Shown here: piece after piece, positions 52,761 through 62,394 of the stretch
Numbering within the stretch: the first letter of the stretch is position 1
Layout: every line of letters begins with the position of its first letter
Assembly: GCF_000341085.1 (NCBI RefSeq)
Contig: NZ_ANBA01000012.1
Coordinates: 1-64,000 of the forward strand
DNA from: Nocardiopsis ganjiahuensis DSM 45031
Lineage (GTDB): Bacteria; Actinomycetota; Actinomycetes; Streptosporangiales; Streptosporangiaceae
Reading direction: 5' to 3'
DNA length: 64,000 nucleotides
Made by a program: the position numbers and the translations under genes
The notes under the pieces: generated by a model
Databases searched by the model: none
Told to the model about the DNA's origin: nothing
The model's input: only the letters and a program-made list of their open reading frames with translations

Positions 52761-55586
52761 TCAATCCCTCGGCCTGATCAGGCTGTTGTTGTTCGAGTTG
52801 CCCTGACCGGCGTTGTTTCCCGGAAGCTCGGGATCGGTCGGCTCGGTGTCGTCGTCCTCACAGTCCGGCCGCGGCCATCCACCACCGCAGTCCTCCGGCG
52901 GCTCGGGGGTCTCTCCGCCGTTCTCGCACTCCCAGTCCCACCGATCGCACTCCTCTTCCTCCGTCGGCTCGTCGGTGGGCTCCTCCGTGGGCTCCTCGGG
53001 CTCGGGCGACTCGGTCGGTTCCTCGGGCTCGGGCGACTCGGTCGGCTCGGGGGTCGGCAGGAAGCTCTGGTCCTCGCCCACCCACTGGGGTGCCGGGAAC
53101 TGCTGGTGCTCCTGTCCCTCCATGGCGACCTCCATGAAGGCCTTCCACACCCTCGCGGAGGTGGTGCCGCCGTAGACGTCACCGAACTCCGGACCGAAGT
53201 CCAACGAGTCGGTGGCCTTCTCACGGCTCAGTCCGACCGCGGTGGAGAGCTGCGGTGTGTACCCCACGAACCAGGCCGACACCGCGTCGGAGGAGGTACC
53301 GGTCTTGCCGGCCACCGGGCGGCCGTCGCTCAGGGCGGCGTTCTTGCCACCGCCGTTGGTGACCACCTCCTGCATGGCGTGGGTGGCGTCGGCGGCGACG
53401 CCCTGGGAGAAGACCTCGGTGCCCTTCTCCAACTCTTCCGCGTCGTCCGGTGTGAGCGGTTCCCCGTCGGCCTTCTGGACCTCGGTGACCATGTGGGCCG
53501 GGAAGTGCCGTCCCTCGGCGGCGAAGGTCGCGTAGCCGCTGGCCATGTCGAGCGCGTTCACCTGGTGCGTGCCCAGCGCCACGAGCGGACCGACCTGGGA
53601 GGTCGTCTGCCGGTCGGGGTGCACGCCCATCTCGACCGCGAGCGCGTCCACCCGGGACGGTTCGACCTGGACCGCCAGGTCCACGAAGCTCGTGTTCACC
53701 GAGTCCGCGGTGGACTGGATGAGGTCCACGTCACCGTATTCGGCATTGCCGGAGTTGTTCACCGGGCTGGCCAGGCCGGGGAACTCCCGGCCGTTGGAGC
53801 CGTCGAACTGGCTGCGCAGTCCGATCTCGTCCATCAGGGCCCGGGCCAGCACGTAGGGCTTGTAGGCCGAACCGGCCTGGGCCTGGTGGACCAGGGAGTG
53901 GTTGATCTGCGTGGAGACGTCGGGGCCGCCGTTGAAGGCGACGATCTCCCCTGTCGACGGGTCGACCGCGGTCAGCCCGTGCTTGGTGTCCTCGGCCGCG
54001 CCCTCCGGGAGGACGTCGAAGGCGTCCCTGGCGGCGGTCATCAGCGCCGGGTCGAGCGAGGTCTTGATGACCAGGCCCTTGGTGGCGATGTCGGCGGCGG
54101 TCACGTTCGAGCCCTCGTAGCGGCGCTCGACCTCGTTGATCACGGCCTGGCGGATGTATCCCAGGCTCGGGTCGTCGTCCTGCCCCGAACCGTCGTACTC
54201 GATGGCCTCGGGGATCTCCAGCTCTTTGGCCTCGTTCTCGGGCAGGCCCAGTTCGCCGCCGGTCTCCTCGTACATCGTGGCGAGCTGCTCCTGGACGTAG
54301 GGCCAGCGCTCCTCCTTGAGGTATTTGGCGGTCCAGGAGTCGGGATCAGGGTTCTCGAAGTTGCTGGGCATCTGGATGATGATGCCGATGTAGGCGCCCT
54401 CGGCGTCGGTGAGGTCCTTCACGCTCTTGCCGAAGTACTCCTGGGCGGCCATCTCGACGCCCAGGGCCCCGCGGCCGAAGTAGATCGTGTTGAGGTAGGT
54501 CGTGAGGACCTCCTCGGGCTCCTTCTGCTGCGCGAGCTTGATCGAGATGAAGATCTCGCGGACCTTGCGGATCAGCGGCGCGTCGCCGTCGAGCTCCCTG
54601 TAGTAGTTCCGGGCCATCTGCTGGGTGATGGTCGAACCACCGCCCGCGTCACCGCCGGAGAGCAGGGCGCGGCCGATACCCATGACGTTGATGCCCGGGT
54701 CCTCGAAGAAGGTGCGCTGCTCCGCGGCGAGCACCCCGTTGACGACCGAGGGCGGGAGGTCGTCGTACTCGACGGCCACGCGCTTGACGTCACCGGTGGT
54801 GGTGGCGAGCTCCTCCTCGCCCTCCTCCCCCGCCCAGTAGATCTGGGTGGAGGAGGACTGCTCCTCCGCCTCGTCGTCGAGTTGCTTCGCGTCGGGCGCC
54901 ATGGAGTACAGCACCGCGAAGGCGGCCACCCCGCCGATGATCATCAGACCGCAGAAGGCCAGCGCGGGCTTCCAGGCCTTGGACAGGAACCGCTTCCACC
55001 AGGGGCGGTCGTCCGGCTCGTCCTCACGGGGACGGCGGCGTCCGCCGCCACCGCCGCGGCCGCCGGAGCCCGCCGCGGCGCGGGAGCCCCGACCGGCCGC
55101 ACGGCGGCCCTCGGAGCGGGAGCCGTGTTCACGGTCACGGGGGTCACGGGGGCCCGCCGCGCGGCGGCGTCCGCCCGCACGGGGGTCGTCCGGACGGCGC
55201 CGGGGGCGTTCGCCGTCCTCCGGGCGCCGGGGGCGTTCGCCTTCGGGGCGGCGGCGCGGCCGGTCGTCGTCCTCGGGGCGGCGCCGGCGCTGGCCGTCGG
55301 GGCGGCGGGGCCGCTCTCCCTCGGCCCTGCGGCGCCCGCCCTCGGGGCGGGGGCGCCCCTCGGAACGCGCCTCGTCACCCGGGGGGCGGGCTCTGCGGGC
55401 GCGCGGCGCGGGCTGGTCGTCTCCCCGGAAGCCGCCGTCGGCATCAGGTCGGCGCCGTCCGCCCGCACGTTCTTCCCGGGGAGGGCCTCCGGCCCTGCGC
55501 CTTCCGCCGTCGCCGCGCGGACCGTCGTCCGGGCCGTCGGCCCGGCGACGGCCGCCGTCGGCACTCCGTCGTCGTTCGGTACTCAC
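52761..55586 (-). CDS. Bifunctional class A penicillin-binding protein
   Basis: A 941-residue peptidoglycan synthase with a GTG start. About 195 cytoplasmic residues are Arg/Gly/Asp/Pro repeats (RPRRPEDGERPRRRPDD type), followed by one membrane anchor (about 205-230) and a GT51 glycosyltransferase (AEQRTFFEDPG, GGGSTITQQMARNYY, about 280-450). The transpeptidase has SxxK as SAYK near 573, SxN as SVN near 625 and KTGTSS near 760. The tail is Pro/Glu/Thr-rich with repeated ESPEPEEPT and a Cys-containing DCGGGWPRPDCEDD. It resembles PonA1-type proteins at this locus in Streptomyces. Confidence 0.94.
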   Translation of the reverse strand: MSTERRRSADGGRRRADGPDDGPRGDGGRRRAGGPPREERAGGRRRPDADGGFRGDDQPAPRARRARPPGDEARSEGRPRPEGGRRRAEGERPRRPDGQRRRRPEDDDRPRRRPEGERPRRPEDGERPRRRPDDPRAGGRRRAAGPRDPRDREHGSRSEGRRAAGRGSRAAAGSGGRGGGGGRRRPREDEPDDRPWWKRFLSKAWKPALAFCGLMIIGGVAAFAVLYSMAPDAKQLDDEAEEQSSSTQIYWAGEEGEEELATTTGDVKRVAVEYDDLPPSVVNGVLAAEQRTFFEDPGINVMGIGRALLSGGDAGGGSTITQQMARNYYRELDGDAPLIRKVREIFISIKLAQQKEPEEVLTTYLNTIYFGRGALGVEMAAQEYFGKSVKDLTDAEGAYIGIIIQMPSNFENPDPDSWTAKYLKEERWPYVQEQLATMYEETGGELGLPENEAKELEIPEAIEYDGSGQDDDPSLGYIRQAVINEVERRYEGSNVTAADIATKGLVIKTSLDPALMTAARDAFDVLPEGAAEDTKHGLTAVDPSTGEIVAFNGGPDVSTQINHSLVHQAQAGSAYKPYVLARALMDEIGLRSQFDGSNGREFPGLASPVNNSGNAEYGDVDLIQSTADSVNTSFVDLAVQVEPSRVDALAVEMGVHPDRQTTSQVGPLVALGTHQVNALDMASGYATFAAEGRHFPAHMVTEVQKADGEPLTPDDAEELEKGTEVFSQGVAADATHAMQEVVTNGGGKNAALSDGRPVAGKTGTSSDAVSAWFVGYTPQLSTAVGLSREKATDSLDFGPEFGDVYGGTTSARVWKAFMEVAMEGQEHQQFPAPQWVGEDQSFLPTPEPTESPEPEEPTESPEPEEPTEEPTDEPTEEEECDRWDWECENGGETPEPPEDCGGGWPRPDCEDDDTEPTDPELPGNNAGQGNSNNNSLIRPRD

Positions 55587-56451
55587 GTGGTCCTCGATTG
55601 CCTCTCACGGCCGGTCGGCCTGACGATTCCTTGGTGGAAACGGGGGATGGTCCCCCTGGGGGATCGGTGATTCGCGACCTGTGGTGCCGAACCGGCACGG
55701 CTCAGGGGCCGGTCGGGCCTGTTTCCACCGCTGTTGCCTGTCGTTCAAGGCTTGATAAAGAGACGCCCAGCCGTGGGCGAAGGTTTTCAACAGGTCGCGA
55801 AGACGTAAGCCGCTACTTCCTCCTGATCGTTGGCCTGCGGGAGCACTGCCCCTGACCCGTCGGTGCTCTGGGCCGACGTGAACTACGCCGCGGCGGTGGC
55901 TTCGTTCGGGGCTTCTACCGGCTACGCACGCAAATCAAGGGTCACGTTAGAGCGATCGAACGGTATAGCACAACCCACGCGCGAGGGTATCGCTCCCTTT
56001 GGAAGTCCTCGTCACCCTCTGCCGGGAACCTCCGGTCCCCGCAGCTCAGCGGCTCCGCGACCAGCAAGGACAGAAGCTGTGATCGCGGTCACGGAATCCG
56101 GGAGGGGATGCGTTCTCCCTGTTCACCGGCGCGGGTGTGAAATTGTGCGCAGGGCTCCCCGCTCACCACTCGCCCCACGGTCACTCCCGGTCACCCCGGC
56201 TACTCCGACGCCTCTGGCTGTATACGTTCTCACCACGAAGCGAAGATAGAGTCATAGCAGAACAAACCAGCCAGACATGCACAGTTCTCCCCCGAAGTCG
56301 ACGGCCATGAGGGGGAACAGAAACTCCGTGCGCGCTGCTGACCACATACGGAATACGAACGCAGGATGACGAGCCCCGGACCGCCGTCGGCGCGGGCCCG
56401 TCGCCGTGCGCTGTGGAATCCATGTTCGCGAAGAAGAAGGAGCAAGGACCA
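55587..56451. other. 865-base divergent gap between the PBP and ino1 genes
   Basis: No gene is convincing: open frames such as 55830-56249 have poor composition. In Streptomyces a PadR-type gene sits about here, and none is seen. GGTATAGCAC near 55962 and GTTAGAGCG before it look like promoter boxes; an AT-richer part at 56220-56300 (TATACGTTCTC, GATAGAGTCATAGC) may hold the ino1 promoter. AAGGAGCAAGGACC precedes ino1. Confidence 0.5.
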
Positions 56452-57525
56452 ATGGGTTCGGTACGTGTAGCCGTCGTGGGCGTCGGCAACTGTGCGGCGT
56501 CGCTCGTCCAGGGTGTGCACTACTACAAGGACGCCAACCCGGAGTCGCGGGTGCCCGGCCTGATGCATGTCCAGTTCGGCCCGTACCACGTGAGCGACAT
56601 CGAGTTCGTCGCCGCCTTCGACGTGGACGCCAAGAAGGTCGGACACGACCTGGCCGAGGCCATCGTCGCGAGCGAGAACAACACCATCAAGATCTGTGAC
56701 GTCCCGCCGACCGGCGTGACCGTCATGCGCGGCCCGACCTACGACGGTCTGGGCAAGTACTACCGCGAGACGATCCAGGAGTCCCCCGAGGACGCCGTGG
56801 ACGTCGTCGCCGCTCTCAAGGCCAGCAAGGCCGACGTCCTCGTCTCCTACCTCCCGGTGGGCTCCGAGGAGGCCGGCAAGTTCTACGCCCAGTGCGCCAT
56901 CGACGCGGGCGTGGCCTTCGTCAACGCGCTCCCGGTGTTCATCGCCTCCGACCCCGAGTGGGCCGAGAAGTTCACCAAGGCGGGCGTGCCGATCATCGGC
57001 GACGACATCAAGTCGCAGATCGGCGCCACCATCACCCACCGGGTGCTGTCCAAGCTGTTCGAGGACCGGGGCGTGGTCGTGGACCGCACCTACCAGCTGA
57101 ACTTCGGCGGCAACATGGACTTCAAGAACATGCTGGAGCGCGAGCGCCTGGAGTCCAAGAAGGTCTCCAAGACCCAGTCGGTCACCTCGCAGATCCCGCA
57201 CGAGCTCAAGGCGGGTTCGGTGCACATCGGCCCGTCGGACCACGTGCCGTGGCTGGACGACCGCAAGTGGGCGTACATCCGCCTCGAGGGCCGCGCCTTC
57301 GGCGACGTCCCGCTGAACCTGGAGTACAAGCTCGAGGTGTGGGACTCCCCCAACTCCGCGGGCATCATCATCGACGCCGTGCGTGCCGCGAAGATCGCCA
57401 AGGACCGCGGCATCGGCGGCCCGCTCCTGGAGCCCTCCTCCTACTTCATGAAGTCGCCGCCGGAGCAGTACAGCGACTCCGAGGCGCACGACAAGGTCGA
57501 ATCCTTCATCAAGGGCGACGCCTAG
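56452..57525 (+). CDS. ino1: Inositol-1-phosphate synthase
   Basis: A 357-residue NAD enzyme that converts glucose-6-phosphate to inositol-3-phosphate, the entry to mycothiol and phosphatidylinositol in actinomycetes. [16 protein letters not shown] is the NAD site; [48 protein letters not shown] and [12 protein letters not shown] are family hallmarks. The ATG at 56452 was chosen for the ribosome binding site immediately before it over one 13 codons upstream. Confidence 0.96.
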   Translation: MGSVRVAVVGVGNCAASLVQGVHYYKDANPESRVPGLMHVQFGPYHVSDIEFVAAFDVDAKKVGHDLAEAIVASENNTIKICDVPPTGVTVMRGPTYDGLGKYYRETIQESPEDAVDVVAALKASKADVLVSYLPVGSEEAGKFYAQCAIDAGVAFVNALPVFIASDPEWAEKFTKAGVPIIGDDIKSQIGATITHRVLSKLFEDRGVVVDRTYQLNFGGNMDFKNMLERERLESKKVSKTQSVTSQIPHELKAGSVHIGPSDHVPWLDDRKWAYIRLEGRAFGDVPLNLEYKLEVWDSPNSAGIIIDAVRAAKIAKDRGIGGPLLEPSSYFMKSPPEQYSDSEAHDKVESFIKGDA

Positions 57526-57553
57526 CAGCCGCTCCCGGGCGGACCGTGTGCAC

Positions 57554-57584
57554 ACCGCCCGGGGCCGCCACGGCCCCGGGCGGT
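57554..57584 (+). terminator. Terminator of ino1
   Basis: Perfect 14-base-pair stem ACCGCCCGGGGCCG and complement with loop CCA. Confidence 0.85.
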
Positions 57585-57614
57585 CCCCCGCCCCGCACGC
57601 CCTACTCTGAGGGC

Positions 57615-58910
57615 GTGTCCTTCTTCGGTGATCTGCGCGCGGTCCTCCAGGGGGCCCGGTTCCGCCGGCTGTTCGGTACCCGGTTGGTCTCCCAGTTCTC
57701 CGACGGGGTCTACCAGGCCGGACTGGCCGGTTTCGTGTTCTTCAACCCCGAACAGCACACGGGGGCCGGGGAGGTCGCCGCGGCCTTCGCCGTCCTGCTC
57801 CTCCCCTTCTCCGTGGTCGCCCCGTTCGCGGGTGTCCTCATCGACCGGTGGCCCCGCCGCCAGGTCCTCCTGCTGTCGTCCCTGGCCAAGGCCGTCCTGG
57901 CCACGGTGACGGCGCTTCTCGTCGCCCACGGGGAGGGGCCCGCGTTCTTCGTCGCGGCCCTGCTCGTCCTGAGCGTCAACCGCTTCTTCCTGTCCGGCCT
58001 CTCCGCGGGGCTGCCCTACGTGGTGCCCCGGGACAAGCTGATGATGGCCAACGCGGTCACCCCGACCTGCGGCACCGTCGCGAGCTCCCTCGGGACCGGT
58101 GTGGGCCTGGCGATCGGCATGATCGGCGGCGAGGAGGCCCTGGGCACCGGGGTGATCCTGTTCGCGGCCGCGCTGGGCTTCACCGGAGCCGCCCTGGTCT
58201 CGCTCACCCTGCGGTACCGGGAGCTGGGGCCGCACCTGGAAGCGGAGTCCGAGGAGGTCCGGGCCGCGCTGCGCAACGTGGTCAGGGGCATGGCCACCGG
58301 GGTCCGGCACATCTGGGAACGGACGCCCGCCCGCGACGGTCTGCTCACCATCGGCGGCCACCGCGTGCTCTTCGGCATCTCCACGCTCCTGACCATGCTG
58401 CTGTACAACAACACGTTCACGGGCGGCGGTGTCGCCGGGATCGCCGGATTCTCGGTGGCCGCGGGGCTGCTCGCCCTCGGCTTCTTCCTCGGGGCCGTGG
58501 CCACACCGTGGGCGACCGGGCGGATCGGTGAGAGCGCGTGGATCGCGTCGCTGCTCGCCGGCGCCGCCGTCGCGCTGCTGCTGTTCGGCCTGCCCTTCTC
58601 CGCGGCCCTGTTCCCGGTGGCCGCGTTCGTCCTGGGCTTCGTCTCCCAGGCGGTGAAGGTCACTGTCGACACGTTGGTTCAGCGACATGTCGACGACGCC
58701 TACCGCGGCCGGGTGTTCTCGGTCTACGACGTGCTGTTCAACGCCACGTTCGTGCTGGGGGCCGGGCTGACCGCCGGCCTGGTCCCGCAGTCCGGGGTGA
58801 GCGTCCCGGTGGTGGGCGCGATGATCCTCGCCTACCTCCTGATGAGCGCGGCCTGGTCGGTCCGCGCCCGCCGCCTCACCCGCGAGCGGCCCGAACCCGA
58901 GACGGTCTAG
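57615..58910 (+). CDS. MFS transporter
   Basis: A 431-residue membrane protein with about 12 helices, GTG start. Motifs include RFRRLFGTRLVSQFSDGVYQAGLAGFVFF, VVAPFAGVLIDRWPRRQVLLLSSLAKAVLATV (MFS motif A) and DTLVQRHVDDAYRGRVFSVYDVLFN in the second half. In Streptomyces an MFS gene also follows ino1. Its substrate is not known. Confidence 0.9.
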   Translation: MSFFGDLRAVLQGARFRRLFGTRLVSQFSDGVYQAGLAGFVFFNPEQHTGAGEVAAAFAVLLLPFSVVAPFAGVLIDRWPRRQVLLLSSLAKAVLATVTALLVAHGEGPAFFVAALLVLSVNRFFLSGLSAGLPYVVPRDKLMMANAVTPTCGTVASSLGTGVGLAIGMIGGEEALGTGVILFAAALGFTGAALVSLTLRYRELGPHLEAESEEVRAALRNVVRGMATGVRHIWERTPARDGLLTIGGHRVLFGISTLLTMLLYNNTFTGGGVAGIAGFSVAAGLLALGFFLGAVATPWATGRIGESAWIASLLAGAAVALLLFGLPFSAALFPVAAFVLGFVSQAVKVTVDTLVQRHVDDAYRGRVFSVYDVLFNATFVLGAGLTAGLVPQSGVSVPVVGAMILAYLLMSAAWSVRARRLTRERPEPETV

Positions 58911-59057
58911 CGTTCGCCGCGTCCTTGCCCGCGCTCCTGGTGGAGACCGCGTCGGGGGTCGCCGCAGGAACGATTGCCCGCTGGTCGGCCCGGCGGACGG
59001 GCCCTCCTCTTCCCTGCTGGACCCCGCCCCTGCCGGGGGACATGTCGACTTGTCCGC

Positions 59058-59609
59058 CTATCCCCTTGTGCCCTTGTCGGCCGCCGCGGCCTCGTCTCCG
59101 ACGGTCTCCCGGTAGACGCGCAGGCCGCGCGCCTCGTAGTTGGCGAGGGCGTGCTCACCGTCCAGGGAACAGGTGTGCAGCCACACCCTGCGGGTGGCTT
59201 CGCGCTCCGGCCGGCGCTCGGCCAGGTCCCAGGCCCTTCGCAGGGCCTCGGTGAGCATGTGCCCGCCCAGTCCCTGGCCGAGGAAGCCCGGGAGGAGGCC
59301 GAAGTAGACGATCTCCACCGCCCCCTCGTCCTGGGCCTCCATCTCCACGTAGCCCGCGGGCGTGCCCCGGTCGTAGAGGACCCAGGTCTCGGTCTCCGGG
59401 CGCTCCAGCAGCTCGCGCCACTCCGCCTCGGTCCAGGGGTTCCGGTCGATCCACTGGTAGTCGCGGCCGACCGTCTCGTAGAGGAACCGGGAGAACTCGG
59501 GGCCGGGCACCTCCGCGCGGACGAACCGCACGGGGGTACCGGGCTCGCGCCCGGGCTTCAGGGCGGCCGGGTCGGTCATTTCCAGGTACCAGGTGGTGGT
59601 GCTGTTCAT
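59058..59609 (-). CDS. GNAT-family N-acetyltransferase
   Basis: A 183-residue enzyme: TPAGYVEMEAQDEGAVEIVYFGLLPGFLGQGLGGHMLTEALRRAWDL includes the acetyl-CoA loop (LLPGFLGQGLGGHML), then RRVWLHTCSLDGEHALANYEARGLRVYRE. The start at 59609 excludes a non-family upstream stretch. Substrate unknown; a lone gene between the MFS and methyltransferase genes. Confidence 0.9.
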   Translation of the reverse strand: MNSTTTWYLEMTDPAALKPGREPGTPVRFVRAEVPGPEFSRFLYETVGRDYQWIDRNPWTEAEWRELLERPETETWVLYDRGTPAGYVEMEAQDEGAVEIVYFGLLPGFLGQGLGGHMLTEALRRAWDLAERRPEREATRRVWLHTCSLDGEHALANYEARGLRVYRETVGDEAAAADKGTRG

Positions 59610-59772
59610 CCGGTCATCCTTGCACCGCGCGCGGAACGGCCGTCGGACAGGTGCGCCCTCCGGTGACCCGACAGGTGACGTATCGACATGTCGTCGCATC
59701 AATCCGTAACTAAAGCGTCACCTGCTGTAGTGTCCCCCGCAGGTATTCGTGCACAAGCAGGGGACGGTGGCC

Positions 59773-60498
59773 ATGAACGGCGGTTTCGGACTCGGTGGCC
59801 CCTCGAGCGCCTTCGGGGTTCGCGGGGTCACCAAACGGATCGGGGCGGTGTGCCGTCAGCTGCCCGCGCACGGGGACCGGCTGCTCGACGTCGGCTGCGG
59901 GGACGGCGCCCACACCGTCGAACTCGCCGAGGGGTACGTGCGGGTGGACGCCATCGACATCGAACCGGAAGGGCTCGACGCGCTCAGCGCGCGCGTCGCC
60001 GGGACCCGCCTGGAGAACCGGGTCGGCGTGCACAAGATGTCCGTCGACGCGCTGGCCTTCGACGCCAACACCTTCGACCGGGTCACCGCCTTCGAGGTGA
60101 TCGAGCACCTCGACGACCTGGAGGGCGCCCTCACCGAGATCCACCGGGTGCTCAGGCCCGGCGGCGCCCTCTCGCTGACCGCGTCCAACCGGTGGTTCCC
60201 GTTCGAGACGCACGGGGTCCTCTGGGGCGGCCGGCGGCGCTCCGCCCTGACCGCGCCATTCCTGCCCTGGGTGCGCCCACTGCACGAGCGGATGTCGGAC
60301 GCGCGGTCCTTCACCAGCCAGGAGCTGGGGCGCCTGCTCCGCGGCTGCGGGCTGCGGGTCCGCGCGATCGACTACCTCATGCCGCCCTTCGACCGCCGAC
60401 CGGAGACCCTGCGGACCGTGTCGGACAGACTGGAGGGCACACCGCTGCGCGTGTTCGGGGCGGCGATGGTCCTCACCGCGGTCAAACCCGGGCTCTGA
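59773..60498 (+). CDS. Class I SAM-dependent methyltransferase
   Basis: A 241-residue enzyme: RLLDVGCGDGAHTVELAEG (SAM motif I), VDAIDIEPEGLDAL (acidic ribose ligand), FDRVTAFEVIEHLDDLEGALTEIHRVLRPGGALSLTASN. GGGGACGG precedes the ATG at 59773; a GTG 8 codons upstream is an alternative. The substrate is not predictable; the UbiE/glycolipid type is closest in style. It converges with pcnA, 59 bases away. Confidence 0.88.
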   Translation: MNGGFGLGGPSSAFGVRGVTKRIGAVCRQLPAHGDRLLDVGCGDGAHTVELAEGYVRVDAIDIEPEGLDALSARVAGTRLENRVGVHKMSVDALAFDANTFDRVTAFEVIEHLDDLEGALTEIHRVLRPGGALSLTASNRWFPFETHGVLWGGRRRSALTAPFLPWVRPLHERMSDARSFTSQELGRLLRGCGLRVRAIDYLMPPFDRRPETLRTVSDRLEGTPLRVFGAAMVLTAVKPGL

Positions 60499-60557
60499 AC
60501 CGGTCCGGACCGATCGGGTCCGCCGCCGGACCAGCTCCCTGCGGGGGGCGGATCGGC

Positions 60558-62081
60558 CTACTTCTCCTGCCGGCCGTCCTGATCCAGGTGCTCGGCCGCC
60601 CAGGAGCGCAGCTCGGCGACGACCGCGTCCTTGTCCATGGGGCCGTTCTCCAGGCGCAGTTCCAGGAGGAAGCGGTAGGCCTTGCCCACCAGCGGGCCGG
60701 GCTTGACGCCCAGGATCTCCTGGATCTCGTTGCCGTCCAGGTCCGGGCGGATCCGGTCCAGCTCCTCCTGCTCGGCGAGCTCGGCGATGCGGCGCTCGAT
60801 GTCGTCGTAGGAGCGGGCGAGTGCGGCGGCCTTGCGCCGGTTGCGCGTGGTGCAGTCGGCCCGGGTCAGGATGTGCAGCCGCTCCAGCTGGTCACCGGCG
60901 TCGCGGGCGTAGCGGCGCACCGCCGAATCCGTCCACTCGCCCTTGCCGTAGCCGTGGAAGCGCAGGTGCAGCGCGACCAGCGTGCTCACCTGGGTGGTGA
61001 CGTCCTTGGGGAAGCGCAGCGCGTTCATCCGCTTGCGGCTCATCGAGGCACCGACCACCTCGTGGTGGTGGAAGGTCACCCGGTTGCCGCCCTCGAAGGC
61101 GCGGGTCCTGGGCTTGCCGATGTCGTGCAGCAGGGCGGCCAGGCGCAGCACGAGGTCGGGCCCGTGCCCGCGCTCGCGTTCCAGGTCCATGGCCTGGTCG
61201 AGGACGGTGAGCGAGTGCTCGTAAACGTCCTTGTGCCGGTGGTGCTCGTCGATCTCCAGCTGCATCTTGGGGATCTCGGGCATGACGTGCTCGGCGATGC
61301 CCAGCTCCACCATGAGCTCGATGCCGCGGCGCGGATCCGGGCTGAGCATGAGCTTGGTGAGCTCGTCGCGGACGCGCTCGGCGGAGACGATGGCGAGCCG
61401 GTCCGCCATGTTCCGCGCGGCCTCGGCCACCTCGGGTGCCAGGGAGAAGCCGAGCTGGGCGGCGAAGCGGACCGCGCGCATGATGCGCAGCGGGTCGTCG
61501 CTGAAGGAGTCCTCCGGGCGGCCCGGGGTCCGCAGCACCTTGGCCCGGAGGTCGGCGAGCCCGCCGAAGGGGTCGATGAACTCCTGGCCGGGCAGGCGCA
61601 CCGCCATCGCGTTGACGGTGAAGTCGCGGCGCAGCAGGTCGTCGTGGATGTCCGTGCCGTAGGACACCTCGGGCTTGCGGGACTTGGGAGAGTAGTCCTC
61701 GCTGCGGTAGGTGGTGATCTCCAGCTGGAGGCCGCGCTTGCGCAGGCCCACGGTGCCGAACTCGATGCCGACGGTCCACACGGAGTCCGCCCAGCCGTCG
61801 ATCAGCTCGAGGATGCGCTGGGGTACCGCGTCCGTGGTGAGGTCCACGTCGTTGGAGGCGCGGCCGAGGAGCGCGTCACGGACCGGCCCGCCCACGACGG
61901 CGAGCTGCTGGCCGTGTGCGTCGAACCGGTCGCCGAGTTCGTCGGCGACCGGCTGGATGGCGTCGACCAACGCGGTCACCGCTGCCCGCTGGGCACCGCT
62001 CAGTGTGCCCAAGGGCGGTTTCACCTCGGCGGACGGGTTCTGGGCGACGTCGTTCTCACTCGAAAACTCTGTGTTCGGCAC
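60558..62081 (-). CDS. pcnA: CCA tRNA nucleotidyltransferase / poly(A) polymerase-type protein
   Basis: A 507-residue class II nucleotidyltransferase. Head: VVGGPVRDALLGRASNDVDLTTDA (GG and DxD metal site), DLLRRDFTVNAMA. Neck: PLRIMRAVRFAAQLGF. C-terminal HD domain: LRLAALLHDIGKPRTR and HHHEVVGA. Actinomycete members at this locus repair or add CCA, although tRNAs here already encode it. The GTG at 62081 gives the expected family start; its Shine-Dalgarno sequence is weak. Confidence 0.93.
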   Translation of the reverse strand: MPNTEFSSENDVAQNPSAEVKPPLGTLSGAQRAAVTALVDAIQPVADELGDRFDAHGQQLAVVGGPVRDALLGRASNDVDLTTDAVPQRILELIDGWADSVWTVGIEFGTVGLRKRGLQLEITTYRSEDYSPKSRKPEVSYGTDIHDDLLRRDFTVNAMAVRLPGQEFIDPFGGLADLRAKVLRTPGRPEDSFSDDPLRIMRAVRFAAQLGFSLAPEVAEAARNMADRLAIVSAERVRDELTKLMLSPDPRRGIELMVELGIAEHVMPEIPKMQLEIDEHHRHKDVYEHSLTVLDQAMDLERERGHGPDLVLRLAALLHDIGKPRTRAFEGGNRVTFHHHEVVGASMSRKRMNALRFPKDVTTQVSTLVALHLRFHGYGKGEWTDSAVRRYARDAGDQLERLHILTRADCTTRNRRKAAALARSYDDIERRIAELAEQEELDRIRPDLDGNEIQEILGVKPGPLVGKAYRFLLELRLENGPMDKDAVVAELRSWAAEHLDQDGRQEK

Positions 62082-62394
62082 ACCACGCAGGTTAGGCGGC
62101 CCCACGGGGTAACCGCGAATCGTCTGACACGCCGGTGAGCCCGCCGTGGCCCTGGTGCGGAACCCCCGGTGGATGAAAGGGTGGTCCAGCCACGTCCACG
62201 AACAACGGTCCGGACCAGAACCGGGGTTCGGGGAACGCGGTATCTTCGGGTGGAGTGGTGGCACGTCACGGTCGTTCCGAGGCCACCAGCCCCGCTTCCG
62301 CCGAGCGCGCCGCGCGGGCACCCCGACCGACCCCGCCCCACCTTCCGTATCCCTGGCGGGACGGACACCTGGACCCGAATCAGGAAACCAAGCG
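62082..62394. other. 313-base divergent region between pcnA and the DUF6049 gene
   Basis: It must hold both promoters. GGTATCTTC near 62239 is one possible -10 region for the rightward gene. An in-frame extension of DUF6049 through part of it is possible (ATG at 62173) but reads Arg/Gly-rich and unlike a signal peptide. Confidence 0.45.

Noticed and set aside
51870..55670. A 1266-codon open frame on the plus strand
   Set aside because: Antisense to the PBP and rpsF genes, with low-complexity translation. The PBP on the other strand has all catalytic motifs.
55830..56249. A 139-codon frame in the gap before ino1
   Set aside because: It has no ribosome binding site, mixed Arg/Pro/Ser composition and no domain, so it is probably non-coding.
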